64,000 nucleotides of DNA from Opitutia bacterium UBA4506 (GTDB taxonomy: Bacteria > Verrucomicrobiota > Verrucomicrobiia > Opitutales > Puniceicoccaceae). The stretch is taken from contig DGMY01000075.1 of assembly GCA_002388665.1 (NCBI GenBank), positions 42,501-106,500 on the forward strand, written 5' to 3'. Shown here piece after piece: positions 8,971 through 18,044 of the stretch; position 1 is the first letter of the stretch; the number at the start of each line of letters is the position of its first letter. The notes under the pieces are model-generated. The model was not told where the DNA came from and searched no databases. It was given only the letters and a program-made list of their open reading frames with translations. The position numbers and the translations under genes were made by a program.

Positions 8971-10191
8971 TCAGCTCAAAATCTTATCCGTATCAACTTT
9001 TCCAGCAGCATTTCGAGGGATTTTTTGAAGCACCTTGACGACCGCCGGAACCTCAGGCCCGTCCAGATCGCGTTTCAATAAGGCTCTCCAATCTCTGTTC
9101 GAATCAGATGTCTCCAAAAAAAGGTGTACCCGATCCCCCCACTCCGGATCGAGAACCGACATGGCAAAGGCGTCTGTTACTCCATCCAAACGGGTTCCCG
9201 CCAGTTCGATTCTCTCGAGTGAAATCGTTTCGCCTCCACTGTTCACAAAACGACCTTTTCTACCCAAGACCCTCAACCTTCCCCTTTCATCGATTTGACC
9301 CAAATCCCCCGTAGCCCACGGTCCAGCCGCTCTTGGATCAGCACCCCAATACCCGTAAAACAATTGGTCTGAATCGATGAAAATCTCTCCGTCACTGGCG
9401 ACAGAAATCTGGTTTCCGGGAATATGATCCACAGCGGCTGATTCTCCTTTGAGAAAATCGCTTGGACGCTGAACCGCTACCATTGCCCCGGTCTCCGTCA
9501 TCCCATAGACCAATCCCAGAGGAATCCCGAGAGCTCGTGCTCGAACCAATAGATCGTCCGAAAAAGCGGCGCCACCTCCGTAGACACAATCCAACCCCCG
9601 AAGGAATTCGCACCGTCGAGGATCCTCCAGGGCACGATAGAGAGTCGTAGGAACTACAGAGCCAAACCGCATTCCGTAATTGTCCTCTCCTACATCTTGA
9701 TAGTCATCGAACAAAACTCCTCCCGAGACCAGCGCACGGACCACCGGCATCAACCCGCTAATGTGGAAGAGAGGGAGTTCAAGGCAAGCCGACATCGGCA
9801 CTTCCTTCCAATATCTTCCCAAATTTACAGCACTGCATTCCAAAGAATCCCACGTATGAATTGCGAACTTCACTCGGCCCGAGCTTCCTCCAGTTCGAAT
9901 GAGTACACCCTGTTCACGAACTGCAACGTCCCAAACCTCTTCCAATGCGGACCGAGTCCAACTTCCCCATGTTCTGGAAGTCAGCACGATCGGTACGCCA
10001 GACACCACGGAAGCAAGAATCTTCGCGATCGATTCCGGCCGCGAGTCCTGGACTACTACCTCCAAAACAGACCCCCGATGATTCTCATGAACTTTCAATT
10101 CCGATTCGAATGCCTCTCGAAATTGGACCTCACTCTTCACGGATGCAAAAAGCCGATTTTTACGGAGATTATCTGCCAATAGCATTGTCAT
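8971..10191 (-). CDS. menE: o-Succinylbenzoate-CoA ligase-like AMP-forming enzyme
   Basis: 406-residue ANL-superfamily adenylate-forming ligase; in menaquinone synthesis MenE activates o-succinylbenzoate with CoA. Visible motifs: the P-loop IRTGGSSGRVKFAIHTW, LPLFHISGL, YGMTETGAMVAV, the WATGDLGQIDERGRL hinge region, and the C-terminal lysine in PRNAAGKVDTDKIL. The protein is shorter than typical ~450-residue MenE and the N-terminal part is compact. The assignment is supported mostly by direct overlap (23 bases) with menC upstream. Another acyl-CoA ligase specificity cannot be excluded from sequence alone. Confidence 0.85.
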   Translation of the reverse strand: MTMLLADNLRKNRLFASVKSEVQFREAFESELKVHENHRGSVLEVVVQDSRPESIAKILASVVSGVPIVLTSRTWGSWTRSALEEVWDVAVREQGVLIRTGGSSGRVKFAIHTWDSLECSAVNLGRYWKEVPMSACLELPLFHISGLMPVVRALVSGGVLFDDYQDVGEDNYGMRFGSVVPTTLYRALEDPRRCEFLRGLDCVYGGGAAFSDDLLVRARALGIPLGLVYGMTETGAMVAVQRPSDFLKGESAAVDHIPGNQISVASDGEIFIDSDQLFYGYWGADPRAAGPWATGDLGQIDERGRLRVLGRKGRFVNSGGETISLERIELAGTRLDGVTDAFAMSVLDPEWGDRVHLFLETSDSNRDWRALLKRDLDGPEVPAVVKVLQKIPRNAAGKVDTDKILS

Positions 10192-11176
10192 AAACAGAAT
10201 CCAGCAGACCGACGGTTACTTCACCAACCTCAGGTAAACCCGCTGTCCAACCGTCCAAATCATCCGGCTGAAAACAACCTCTCGTGCCCAGCCCATGCGC
10301 GAATTGGCTACTCCCGAGATCCGAGGCAACCTTAGCGACAAACGCATACCCTACGCCAGATTCGAACGCAGAAGAGACGACGATGCGGGGACAGAAATCC
10401 TCTTTTAATGAATAAAGGGCGTCCAGATTGCCAAACAGGGAAGGCTTCACCACAAAAATTCCAGCCCACCCCATTTCCATAAACTGCTTCAGGCTACGGG
10501 CATCTCTCACGGACTCGTCCAACGCCAACCGGACGGAATCTTCTCCAAATTCCTTCATCAGAAAGCCTTCCTGTCCTACGGGCAAAGGTTGTTCGAGAAA
10601 CTCGACCATCGGACGACCCTTCATCCAATTCAACCATCTTGCAGTCCCGTTCACGTCCAACTTCTGATTCGCATCCAGTCGAAAACGAACACCTGGTTCC
10701 GCACGGCGCAGTAAAACCTCTAGTTTTTCTCGCTCACGCTGCTCATCTTCCATTCCAATTTTCACCTTCCACGTTGAGTTCGCATCGAACTTTTCGGGCA
10801 ACAATGAGTTCCCCTGCAGGAGCCCCGCGGATTGAACCTGAAAACGAAATGGAATCGACTGCTGAAGACACCAAGAAGCAAATCCCAAAGCCCCCTCCTC
10901 CCCTAGAGCTGAACGATCTCCAGAAACCTTCCATTCCCGGATCTTCTCCTCCCAGCCCAAAGGCAGCTCGTTGAGACCGGGAAAAGGAGACACCTCTCCA
11001 AAAAACACCCCTCCCTCTCGAGTTTCCCTCAGGATCCAACCGCTTCTCTCACTGAGCAGACCAGCCCCGGTTCGAAGCGCCGGAGAGAATCGTCTCTGCC
11101 AGAACACGGCATCCCTTCCCGAAGGATTCTGCTGATAAGTCGACTTGATGACTCGAAGTTTTTCCGACTCCCGCAT
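10169..11176 (-). CDS. menC: o-Succinylbenzoate synthase
   Basis: Enolase-superfamily dehydratase that converts SHCHC to o-succinylbenzoate in menaquinone synthesis. The 335-residue protein shows the family signatures: WKVKIG with the catalytic lysine, FRLDANQ, FLEQPL, LALDESV (metal-binding D/E residues), the second lysine in FVVKPSL, and VVSSAFESGVGY. The N-terminal capping domain is present. It overlaps menE by 23 bases, so the two are translationally coupled. Other men genes are not in the window. Confidence 0.92.
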   Translation of the reverse strand: MRESEKLRVIKSTYQQNPSGRDAVFWQRRFSPALRTGAGLLSERSGWILRETREGGVFFGEVSPFPGLNELPLGWEEKIREWKVSGDRSALGEEGALGFASWCLQQSIPFRFQVQSAGLLQGNSLLPEKFDANSTWKVKIGMEDEQREREKLEVLLRRAEPGVRFRLDANQKLDVNGTARWLNWMKGRPMVEFLEQPLPVGQEGFLMKEFGEDSVRLALDESVRDARSLKQFMEMGWAGIFVVKPSLFGNLDALYSLKEDFCPRIVVSSAFESGVGYAFVAKVASDLGSSQFAHGLGTRGCFQPDDLDGWTAGLPEVGEVTVGLLDSVYDNAIGR

Positions 11177-11213
11177 CCCGTCAACCGGAATCAGTAAAGT
11201 AGCTATTTATAAA

Positions 11214-11233
11214 CCTGGTACATTTATTTTGAC
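11214..11233 (-). repeat. Dispersed 20-mer repeat, copy 1 of a tandem pair
   Basis: Minus-strand sequence GTCAAAATAAATGTACCAGG, a close relative of the repeat at the RAYT gene. Same orientation as the second copy at 11250, start-to-start spacing 36 bases. Confidence 0.6.
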
Positions 11234-11249
11234 AAATAGTCATTATGTA

Positions 11250-11269
11250 CGCGGTACATTAGTCTTGAC
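11250..11269 (-). repeat. Dispersed 20-mer repeat, copy 2 of a tandem pair
   Basis: Minus-strand sequence GTCAAGACTAATGTACCGCG; it differs from the RAYT-adjacent copy at three positions. Its GTAC end also forms the short palindrome ATGTAC-GCG-GTACAT with the preceding bases. Confidence 0.6.
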
Positions 11270-11369
11270 GGTGGATTGGAAGGAAAACTTGAACTCCTCA
11301 CGCAGAGTGGGAATTATTCGACGATTCATCCGCTAAGAATTCACCGAATTTTATCAGTCCCAATCCATT

Positions 11370-12443
11370 ATGGCATCACCAGCAAGTACAACAGACCTCC
11401 TGATTGAGCTGACCCAGAAACTCTCGACTCGAGTCTCACTCGAGTTTGATGAGGCATCCAAGGCTGCGGGAGCCCTTGCCTCCAGTGAACCGCCGGTGGA
11501 GACGAAGGAGTCCTTTCTCCGGGAATTGGCGCGGAAGGGAGAGAGCCCGGAGGAGGTATTTGCGTTTGCCCAAGAGTTCCGCAAACGGGCGATAGACCCA
11601 AAACTCGAAGAGATTTCCCCCAGAGCTATCGATATTGTGGGCACAGGGGGCGACAAGAGCGGAACATTCAATTTTTCAACAGCCACGGCGCTCCTCCTTG
11701 CAGCGATGGGAGTCCCGGTGATGAAGCACGGCAACCGCTCGATCACATCAAAAAGCGGCAGTGCTGACCTGATCGCTTCCCTTGGCGTATCGATGGAGGG
11801 CGATCATGACTACCTTCGAAGCAGCTTAGAGGAGTTCAACTTCTGCTTCTTTTTCGCACCTGCCTTCCATCCCTCATTCAAGGAGATTATGCCGGTGCGC
11901 AAGCGACTGGCGGAAACCGGAACGCGCACGATATTCAACCTATTGGGTCCGCTCATTAACCCTGGGAAACCGGCCAACCAGCTCATGGGAGTTTTCCACG
12001 AATCGTGGCTTCCGCCAATCGCGGGAGCGCTGGACAGCCTCGGACTGGAATCGGCACTGGTGGTTCACTGCAAAATCTCGGAAACCCAGGGGGTCGATGA
12101 ACTGACAGTTTCCGGGGCCAACTTCCTTGAGGGTGCCGGCCGACTAAAAGGCCAGACGTTCCCATCCGCCCCCTCTGAATACGGCCTCACAGCAGCGCCG
12201 CTCGTAGACATCCAAGGAGGAGACGCGGCACAAAATTCAGCGATTCTGCGCAAAATCGCCGATACCACCCAAACGGGCCCGATTGTTGATACTCTGCTAT
12301 TCAACGCTGGCGCTGCCCTGTTCACCTGTGGGCGGGCCGAATCGATTCCGCATGGGATTGAAACCTCCCGCTCGGCATTACAGTCCGGCATATTGACGAA
12401 GTGGATGGACCGATTCGAAGACTTCAACCGAAAGCAATCATGA
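11370..12443 (+). CDS. trpD: Anthranilate phosphoribosyltransferase
   Basis: Transfers phosphoribosyl from PRPP to anthranilate in tryptophan synthesis. The 357-residue protein has the glycine-rich PRPP loop GTGGDKSGTFNFST (91-104), KHGNRSITSKSGSAD (119-133), the RKRLAETGTRTIFNLLGPL block and an acidic metal-binding region (VDELTVSG). Length is normal for a stand-alone TrpD without a glutamine amidotransferase fusion. Its stop overlaps the start of glmM (ATGA), so the two genes are translationally coupled although the pathways are unrelated. Confidence 0.95.
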   Translation: MASPASTTDLLIELTQKLSTRVSLEFDEASKAAGALASSEPPVETKESFLRELARKGESPEEVFAFAQEFRKRAIDPKLEEISPRAIDIVGTGGDKSGTFNFSTATALLLAAMGVPVMKHGNRSITSKSGSADLIASLGVSMEGDHDYLRSSLEEFNFCFFFAPAFHPSFKEIMPVRKRLAETGTRTIFNLLGPLINPGKPANQLMGVFHESWLPPIAGALDSLGLESALVVHCKISETQGVDELTVSGANFLEGAGRLKGQTFPSAPSEYGLTAAPLVDIQGGDAAQNSAILRKIADTTQTGPIVDTLLFNAGAALFTCGRAESIPHGIETSRSALQSGILTKWMDRFEDFNRKQS

Positions 12444-13792
12444 GCACACGCTATTTTGGAACTGACGGCATCCGCGGAGAGGCCGACGGACCACTCTTTG
12501 AACGGGCATTTATCATTAGGCTCACAGACGGGCTGATCCGATACCTTCGATCCTCCCTCGGAGTGAAGTCTCCACGGATTGTTATCGGTAGAGATCCGAG
12601 AGTTACCGGCGAAAGGATCCTCCAGGATCTCACCTACGGGTTTAGTCGTGTACCCGGTGAATGCATCGACTTGGGAATCGTACCCACCCCGGCGGTCGCG
12701 AACGCCGTGCGCTCAGCAGAAGCGGATCTCGGGATAGCGATTACCGCCTCCCACAATCCCGCCTCAGACAACGGGATCAAACTATTCTCTAAGGACGGAA
12801 CGAAATTCCCTGCAAATGTGGAAGAGAAAATCGAAGCGCTCATGCTCGCGCCAGTGGAGTTTCCCAGCGAAACGAGCCCCCACTTTTCGGCCACGGCCCG
12901 CACGGAACTTCCCGCCTACATCCAATCAACCGAGATCCTCTCTGTACACTTGGACCTGACTGGCAAAACCATCGTCTGCGACACTGCGAACGGGGCTACT
13001 TGCAGCAGCACCCCTGGAGTACTGACCGCCCGCGGCGCAGACGTGATTCAGATCGGCAACGCTCCGGACGGTGGCAACATCAATCTCGACTGTGGGAGCG
13101 AACACGCCGAAGCGATGGCTCAAAAAGTCAAGGACCTCAGCGCCGATCTGGGAATCGCCCACGACGGAGACGGGGACAGGGTCATCTTCTCGGATGAGAC
13201 GGGAAGTATTGTACCCGGCGACCAGATTCTCGGTATTTTTGCCCTCCACGGCATCCGGAGGGAATCGCTCGCAAACAAAATTCTGGTAGCCACCATCCAA
13301 AGCAACCGCGGGCTCGACCTCGCAGTGGAGAAGGCTGGCGGCACGGTGGTTCGCACCGACGTCGGTGATCGCAATGTTGCCAACAAGATGAGAGAGCTTG
13401 GTGCTTCTCTTGGGGGAGAATCCTCCGGCCACATCATTTTGCACAACTATTCGACTACCGGAGACGGTCTGATGGCGGCACTCTATCTCCTGCGCATTCT
13501 CCAAGAAACGGGAAAACCGCTCTCGGAGCTTCGGAAAGAAGTCCCTCTCCTGCCCCAAGTGTCGGGAAACTTACTGGTGAAGGAGAAAAACCCGCTCAAT
13601 ACCTGCATAAACCTGACGGCCGAGCAGACTGAAATCGAGTCTCGGATCGGAACCGCAGGACGGGCAATGATTCGCTATTCGGGAACTGAGCCCAAACTTC
13701 GCTTCCTCGTCGAAGCCAGCACGATCGAGGAGTGCAACGACTACATGGCGCGCCTATTAACCGCAGCTCGAAAGGATCTGCAGGAAGCCTAA
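12440..13792 (+). CDS. glmM: Phosphoglucosamine mutase
   Basis: Converts glucosamine-6-phosphate to glucosamine-1-phosphate for peptidoglycan and lipopolysaccharide precursors. The 450-residue protein starts MSTRYFGTDGIRGEADG. It has the phosphoserine loop ITASHNPASDNGIK (Ser104), the metal-binding DGDGDR, the sugar-binding LGGESSGHIILH with TTGDG, and the phosphate-binding RYSGTEPKLRFLVEA near the C terminus. The ATG at 12440 overlaps the trpD stop; an in-frame upstream start at 12401 lies inside trpD and is rejected. Confidence 0.96.
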   Translation: MSTRYFGTDGIRGEADGPLFERAFIIRLTDGLIRYLRSSLGVKSPRIVIGRDPRVTGERILQDLTYGFSRVPGECIDLGIVPTPAVANAVRSAEADLGIAITASHNPASDNGIKLFSKDGTKFPANVEEKIEALMLAPVEFPSETSPHFSATARTELPAYIQSTEILSVHLDLTGKTIVCDTANGATCSSTPGVLTARGADVIQIGNAPDGGNINLDCGSEHAEAMAQKVKDLSADLGIAHDGDGDRVIFSDETGSIVPGDQILGIFALHGIRRESLANKILVATIQSNRGLDLAVEKAGGTVVRTDVGDRNVANKMRELGASLGGESSGHIILHNYSTTGDGLMAALYLLRILQETGKPLSELRKEVPLLPQVSGNLLVKEKNPLNTCINLTAEQTEIESRIGTAGRAMIRYSGTEPKLRFLVEASTIEECNDYMARLLTAARKDLQEA

Positions 13793-13810
13793 CGCTTGCC
13801 TGTTTTCACT

Positions 13811-14815
13811 CTAAAAGCGGAACGTCCCGTCCAGGCGAAACCCGATGGATGAATCGACTCCGAATTCATCAAACTTCTTATCGTCTTTGTAGTATTCGAA
13901 TTCACGGTCAAAACGGCTTTCCAAGAAAAACCCGACCTCAAACATCCGACCAAATTTCCGGCTCAACCCGATCCGCGCCTGAAAATACTCTTGAGAGACG
14001 ACCCCCTGCTGCTCGTCGAATCCCTCGAGATCCGTCACCGCAAACACGAAAGTCTCATAGACGACAGAACTGAGGATTTCCCACTCCTTTTTCTCCCCTA
14101 ATTTATAGCCAACGCGGATTCCGTTCAACGTCATGATCGTCAATCGATCCGTCGGCGTCCACCGCAAGGTAACAATCGGGATAACGGTGGTCCCCAGCTG
14201 TGCTTGAAAAATCCCCAAAGCCCCCGCTGATACAATAAACTTTGGATGAAACATGTAGCCGACGCCCGCCGAGAAAGGAACATTCCACCCCTCAAATGGA
14301 GACGTACCCTTTGCAGACTGCAAGCTCACGCGCGACACGACAAAAGCGCTCCAGCGGTCGCCGATCGGCCGCTCGAAAGTGCTCCCAATCCGAAACGCAT
14401 TCACCTCGGTAAAACTACCCGCGTATGGCTCCGCTTTTTCTACATCATAGTTTCTTGCGGTATAGGAGCCCATAATCTGGGTAAAATTATTAAAGGCGGC
14501 GAAACGGTTCCACGAGAACTCAACACCCGCGGATTTCTCCGAGAGCTCCCCATCCTTTCCATCCATTTCCGCATGCGGGAAATAGAGAGCTTCCAGTTTC
14601 ACTGAATAGAACGAACGCGCTGGGGGGCCCGCTGGCTTGTTCGATTTCGCGGCGGAATCGACCTTCGAAAGACCTACATCGAGATTTGATCCTCCGCTAC
14701 CCAATTCACCTACACCGAACAGATGAAGAGAACCGGCTAACAGAGCTAAAGTGAGAAGTATGAAGTAACGAGCAACCACACATGACTCGATACCTATTCC
14801 CTCGATTCCCGTCAA
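13811..14815 (-). CDS. Predicted outer-membrane beta-barrel protein (DUF6268-like)
   Basis: 334-residue exported protein with a hydrophobic N-terminal segment (ARYFILLTLALLAGSLHLF) acting as a signal peptide. The rest is rich in alternating hydrophobic/aromatic strands and ends in an aromatic residue (RLDGTFRF), the usual C-terminal signature of an outer-membrane barrel. A likely shorter start is the GTG at 14779, just before the signal peptide. Strand-like repeats such as FVVSRVSLQSAKG and GVGYMFHPKFIVSAGALGIF support a barrel. I compare it with DUF6268 from memory; no function is claimed. It is convergent with glmM. Confidence 0.65.
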   Translation of the reverse strand: MTGIEGIGIESCVVARYFILLTLALLAGSLHLFGVGELGSGGSNLDVGLSKVDSAAKSNKPAGPPARSFYSVKLEALYFPHAEMDGKDGELSEKSAGVEFSWNRFAAFNNFTQIMGSYTARNYDVEKAEPYAGSFTEVNAFRIGSTFERPIGDRWSAFVVSRVSLQSAKGTSPFEGWNVPFSAGVGYMFHPKFIVSAGALGIFQAQLGTTVIPIVTLRWTPTDRLTIMTLNGIRVGYKLGEKKEWEILSSVVYETFVFAVTDLEGFDEQQGVVSQEYFQARIGLSRKFGRMFEVGFFLESRFDREFEYYKDDKKFDEFGVDSSIGFRLDGTFRF

Positions 14816-14888
14816 CTATCCAGCAACAAAATGCAGAAGGCCATTGTCGTTGCCCGCAACGAAAGACCTTTGCCATACTCACGACGTG

Positions 14889-16160
14889 ATGGAAGAAACG
14901 CACGAGGAAGAAATCCAATTCTCCCCACTGGGCCGCAGAATGGCCAGCGGGAGTGGGATTGAAGACTTAATGGACGACCTCGGTCGTACTCTAGCTCACA
15001 GTGACGGTTCGATCGCCATGCTCGGCGGTGGGAATCCGGCCCCGATCCCCGAAGGGCAAAAACTTTGGCGGGAGCGAATGGCAGCACTTTTATCGGAGGA
15101 AAGTTCCTTTGACCGGATGCTCGGCCACTACGACCCCCACCATGGAAACCGCCGTTTCATCGAGGCTCTGGCAAACCTGTTTAACCGCGAGTACGGTTGG
15201 AATCTCAAGCCGGAAAACATCGCCATCACCAACGGCGGCCAAACTGCCTTTTTCTTCCTGTTCAATCTCCTCGGAGACCGCGACGGAAAAATTCTCTTTC
15301 CGCTCTCTCCGGAGTACATTGGATATTCCGCCCAAGGAATAGAGCCATCCACACTCCTCTCGATCCCCGGCAGAATCGAGAAACTCGCCGAACCGTTTTT
15401 CCGCTATCGCGTCGACTTCGAGGCACTGCCCACTGAGATGCCCATTCGAGCTGCCTGCGTATCCCGCCCAACAAATCCCACAGGCAACGTCCTCTGCCGA
15501 GCCGACCTTGAACGCCTCCACTCCTATTGTCGGGAGCGCCAAGCACTGTTAATAATCGACAACGCCTACGGGACGCCGTTTCCGAATATGATCTTTCGCG
15601 AAGAGGAACCCTTCTGGCGCGAAGGAGTCGTTCTCACTTACAGCCTGTCCAAGCTCGGGCTTCCCGGCACCCGGACCGGAATTGTGATCGGGCCCGAAAC
15701 CGTCTGTCGGGCAGTATCATCGATGACAGCAGTCGTGGGCCTCGCGAACGGGACGATCGGCCAAGCCCTCACACTGCCATTCTTCGAAGACGGCAGCATC
15801 ATCCGATACTGCAAGGAAGTGGTACGCCCCTACTACGAAACTCGTTCGCAGAAGGCTGTCGAAATCATCCGCGAGACCTTCACAGGTATTTCTTACCGCA
15901 TCCACGAACCGGACGGAGCCCTATTCCTATGGCTTTGGTTTCCCGACCTCAAAATCCACAGCCAGGAACTGTACGAAAAGCTGAAGGATGCGGGCGTCCT
16001 CGTCGTCCCCGGTCATCTATTTTTCCACAACCTGAGCGACGAGTGGCCACACGCATCACAATGCATCCGCATCAACTACTCGATGGACATCGAGGCATTC
16101 CCGGAAGCCATGGTTAAAATCGCAAACGTGCTGCGATCACCCGGCGTTTCTGCGAGTTAA
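14889..16160 (+). CDS. avtA: Valine-pyruvate aminotransferase
   Basis: PLP enzyme that interconverts valine and pyruvate with 2-ketoisovalerate and alanine. It closely follows the E. coli AvtA pattern: IAMLGGGNPAPIPE, NIAITNGGQTAFFFLFNLL, FPLSPEYIGY, CVSRPTNPTGNVL, IIDNAYGTPFP, the PLP lysine in SLSKLGLPGTRTG (about residue 255), GALFLWLWFPDLKI and VLVVPGHLFF. The ATG at 14889 gives 423 residues, close to the 417 of E. coli; an upstream TTG at 14844 is possible. The stop overlaps the stop of the convergent dodecin gene by a few bases. Confidence 0.92.
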   Translation: MEETHEEEIQFSPLGRRMASGSGIEDLMDDLGRTLAHSDGSIAMLGGGNPAPIPEGQKLWRERMAALLSEESSFDRMLGHYDPHHGNRRFIEALANLFNREYGWNLKPENIAITNGGQTAFFFLFNLLGDRDGKILFPLSPEYIGYSAQGIEPSTLLSIPGRIEKLAEPFFRYRVDFEALPTEMPIRAACVSRPTNPTGNVLCRADLERLHSYCRERQALLIIDNAYGTPFPNMIFREEEPFWREGVVLTYSLSKLGLPGTRTGIVIGPETVCRAVSSMTAVVGLANGTIGQALTLPFFEDGSIIRYCKEVVRPYYETRSQKAVEIIRETFTGISYRIHEPDGALFLWLWFPDLKIHSQELYEKLKDAGVLVVPGHLFFHNLSDEWPHASQCIRINYSMDIEAFPEAMVKIANVLRSPGVSAS

Positions 16161-16363
16161 TCCTCGAGAGTGAAACCAATTTTGATGGTCACCTGCCAGT
16201 GGGCAATCTTCTGATCGTCAATATGCCCCCGGGTTTCGACGACCTCGAACCAACGCATGTTTCGGATGCTCTCACCTGCTTTGGCAACTGCGTTCTCAAT
16301 CGCATCCTGTTGGGATACAGAGGATGAACCGGTAATTTCGACTTTTTTGTAGGTATGATCCAT
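16157..16363 (-). CDS. Dodecin (small flavin-binding protein)
   Basis: 68-residue protein that assembles as a dodecamer and stores flavins. It matches the dodecin family along its whole length: MDHTYKKVEITGSS, DAIENAVAKAGESIRN, the flavin-stacking tryptophan in MRWFEVVETRGHI, and HWQVTIKIGFTLED. The ATG at 16363 is chosen because the longer frame (to 16522) adds 53 residues not seen in dodecins. Its terminal codon overlaps that of avtA on the opposite strand. Confidence 0.93.
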   Translation of the reverse strand: MDHTYKKVEITGSSSVSQQDAIENAVAKAGESIRNMRWFEVVETRGHIDDQKIAHWQVTIKIGFTLED

Positions 16364-16551
16364 GAAGAAGAGAATACGGAGCATCGCATCACATGCAAGA
16401 GTTCGCCGGGTAAGGAAGGATCCTCCCAAAGTCGGATGCTGTTTTGGAAACACTCGTAAAATTGTAGGATGCCCGATTCTCGTATTGTCAGCCAAGAGAA
16501 TCGCCATAGAATTGCGAGCCAACCGATTTAACCAATATCGGTTCCACTGCC

Positions 16552-18036
16552 ATGCAATCGCCGTTTAAGCAAATCCCCACCCTTGCTGTCTGGGAGCCAA
16601 TCCATCCTGACGACTGGGGCCCCGAAGAAGCCCGACACTTTCTTGAACGAGTAGGATTCGCGGCCACTCCGGAGTACTTGGAGGAGGCTACCGACCTGGG
16701 AGCGACCGGATGTTGCGATCGATTTTTCCCGGAAGTGCCATTCACGGAACCCGAGTGGATTACAAACAAATCGGCGGAGATTACCGTGCTGCGCAAAGAA
16801 GCCCGACAAGAGAAGGACCGGGAGGAGCGCAGAAAGATAAATCGTAAGCGAGACCAAGTCCGGCGGGAGGCGGTCATGGAACTCGAGCACGAGTGGCTCC
16901 TGCGCGCATCCAACCCGGAAGCCGCCTTTCGGGCGAAATGGGAGCTATTTCTATCCGACGTCTGGGTGGTGGGGAAACGAACCGTCCGCGAGCCCGAACA
17001 ACTCGGTTCCTACTGGGCCACCCTGGCCAACCAGTCCGACGTCTCGTACCCGGACTTCTGCAAGGCCTTCAGCCGCGAGCCCGCGATGGTTCGCTACCTC
17101 GACTTAAACCGTAGCTCCAAAAAGAAGCCAAACGAGAATTTCGCCCGCGAGCTGATGGAACTGTTCACTCTGGGCGAAGGGAACTATTCGGAGATAGACA
17201 TCAAGCAAGCGGCCCGAGCATTCACCGGACGACGACTCAACGACAACGAGTACCGATTTGTCGAACGATACTACGACGACGGGTACAAGACCGTCTTCTC
17301 CCGAAATGGTCGATGGACCGGGGACCAAGTCATTGACATCATCTTTCTCCAGCCAGCCTCCCGCACCTACCTTCCGTCCGAGGCGATCCGCTTTTATCTG
17401 ACGAACCAACCTATTCCAGACGAGCGCATGCAATTGCTAGGAGACCTCTGGGCGGAGGAAAATTTCCAGCTCGACGCGCTCCGGCGCAGACTGTTCTCCA
17501 GCCGTGGCTTCTACGCTCAAGACTTCCGGGGCACCCGGATAAAGAGCCCCCTCGAATTTTATCTTGGCACCCTGCAGCGATTCGGAATCCAACCACCTCC
17601 ATTGCCTCAGCGGACGACACGCAACCTTCGCGACATGGGGCAGGAGCTGTTCGAACCTCCCAATGTACGGGGTTGGGTGGGGAATGAAGCTTGGATCAAC
17701 GCCGGCAAACTCGCAGCCAGGCGGCAAACCGCAGACATGATATTTGAGCCTATTCCCATGAAAAAGCTCAATGCGGACGACAGATACCGGGTCGAGAGAG
17801 ACGAAGCCCGTCCAAACGCCAGACCCTTTTACGTCAACCAGGAGCTCCTGCTCGAGCAGACGGGAACAACCCCCGATGAAGTGATCGATTTCGTGGCAAA
17901 CTATTTGCTCTCCATTCCACCGAGCCCCGAGTTCATTGAACAGGTCAGCGCCTACCTCGAAAGCAATCCCTCTCCCGAAAAGATCGAAACACTCGTCCTC
18001 TCGGTGATTCAGTCTCCTCAATATCAAATCAACTGA
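16552..18036 (+). CDS. DUF1800 domain protein
   Basis: 494-residue protein of the DUF1800 family, frequent in Planctomycetes and Verrucomicrobia and usually paired with a DUF1501 gene, as here (8 bases apart). The hallmark is KPNENFARELMELFTLGEG followed by IKQAARAFTG, and near the end a block with FEPPNVRGWVGNEAWIN. No signal peptide is evident. A charged, possibly coiled segment (EARQEKDREERRKINRKRD) lies around residues 85-105. Biochemical role unknown; co-export or co-folding with the DUF1501 partner is an inference. Confidence 0.88.
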   Translation: MQSPFKQIPTLAVWEPIHPDDWGPEEARHFLERVGFAATPEYLEEATDLGATGCCDRFFPEVPFTEPEWITNKSAEITVLRKEARQEKDREERRKINRKRDQVRREAVMELEHEWLLRASNPEAAFRAKWELFLSDVWVVGKRTVREPEQLGSYWATLANQSDVSYPDFCKAFSREPAMVRYLDLNRSSKKKPNENFARELMELFTLGEGNYSEIDIKQAARAFTGRRLNDNEYRFVERYYDDGYKTVFSRNGRWTGDQVIDIIFLQPASRTYLPSEAIRFYLTNQPIPDERMQLLGDLWAEENFQLDALRRRLFSSRGFYAQDFRGTRIKSPLEFYLGTLQRFGIQPPPLPQRTTRNLRDMGQELFEPPNVRGWVGNEAWINAGKLAARRQTADMIFEPIPMKKLNADDRYRVERDEARPNARPFYVNQELLLEQTGTTPDEVIDFVANYLLSIPPSPEFIEQVSAYLESNPSPEKIETLVLSVIQSPQYQIN

Positions 18037-18044
18037 ATACGATC

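Larger units (their letters stand above)
11177..11369. other. Divergent promoter region of menC and trpD, carrying two repeats
   Basis: 193 bases with no gene. The region is AT-rich relative to its neighbours and contains two same-orientation copies of the dispersed 20-mer (see 11214 and 11250). Between them lies the palindrome ATGTAC-GCG-GTACAT. Promoters for the menC and trpD operons should be here but are not resolvable by eye. Confidence 0.5.
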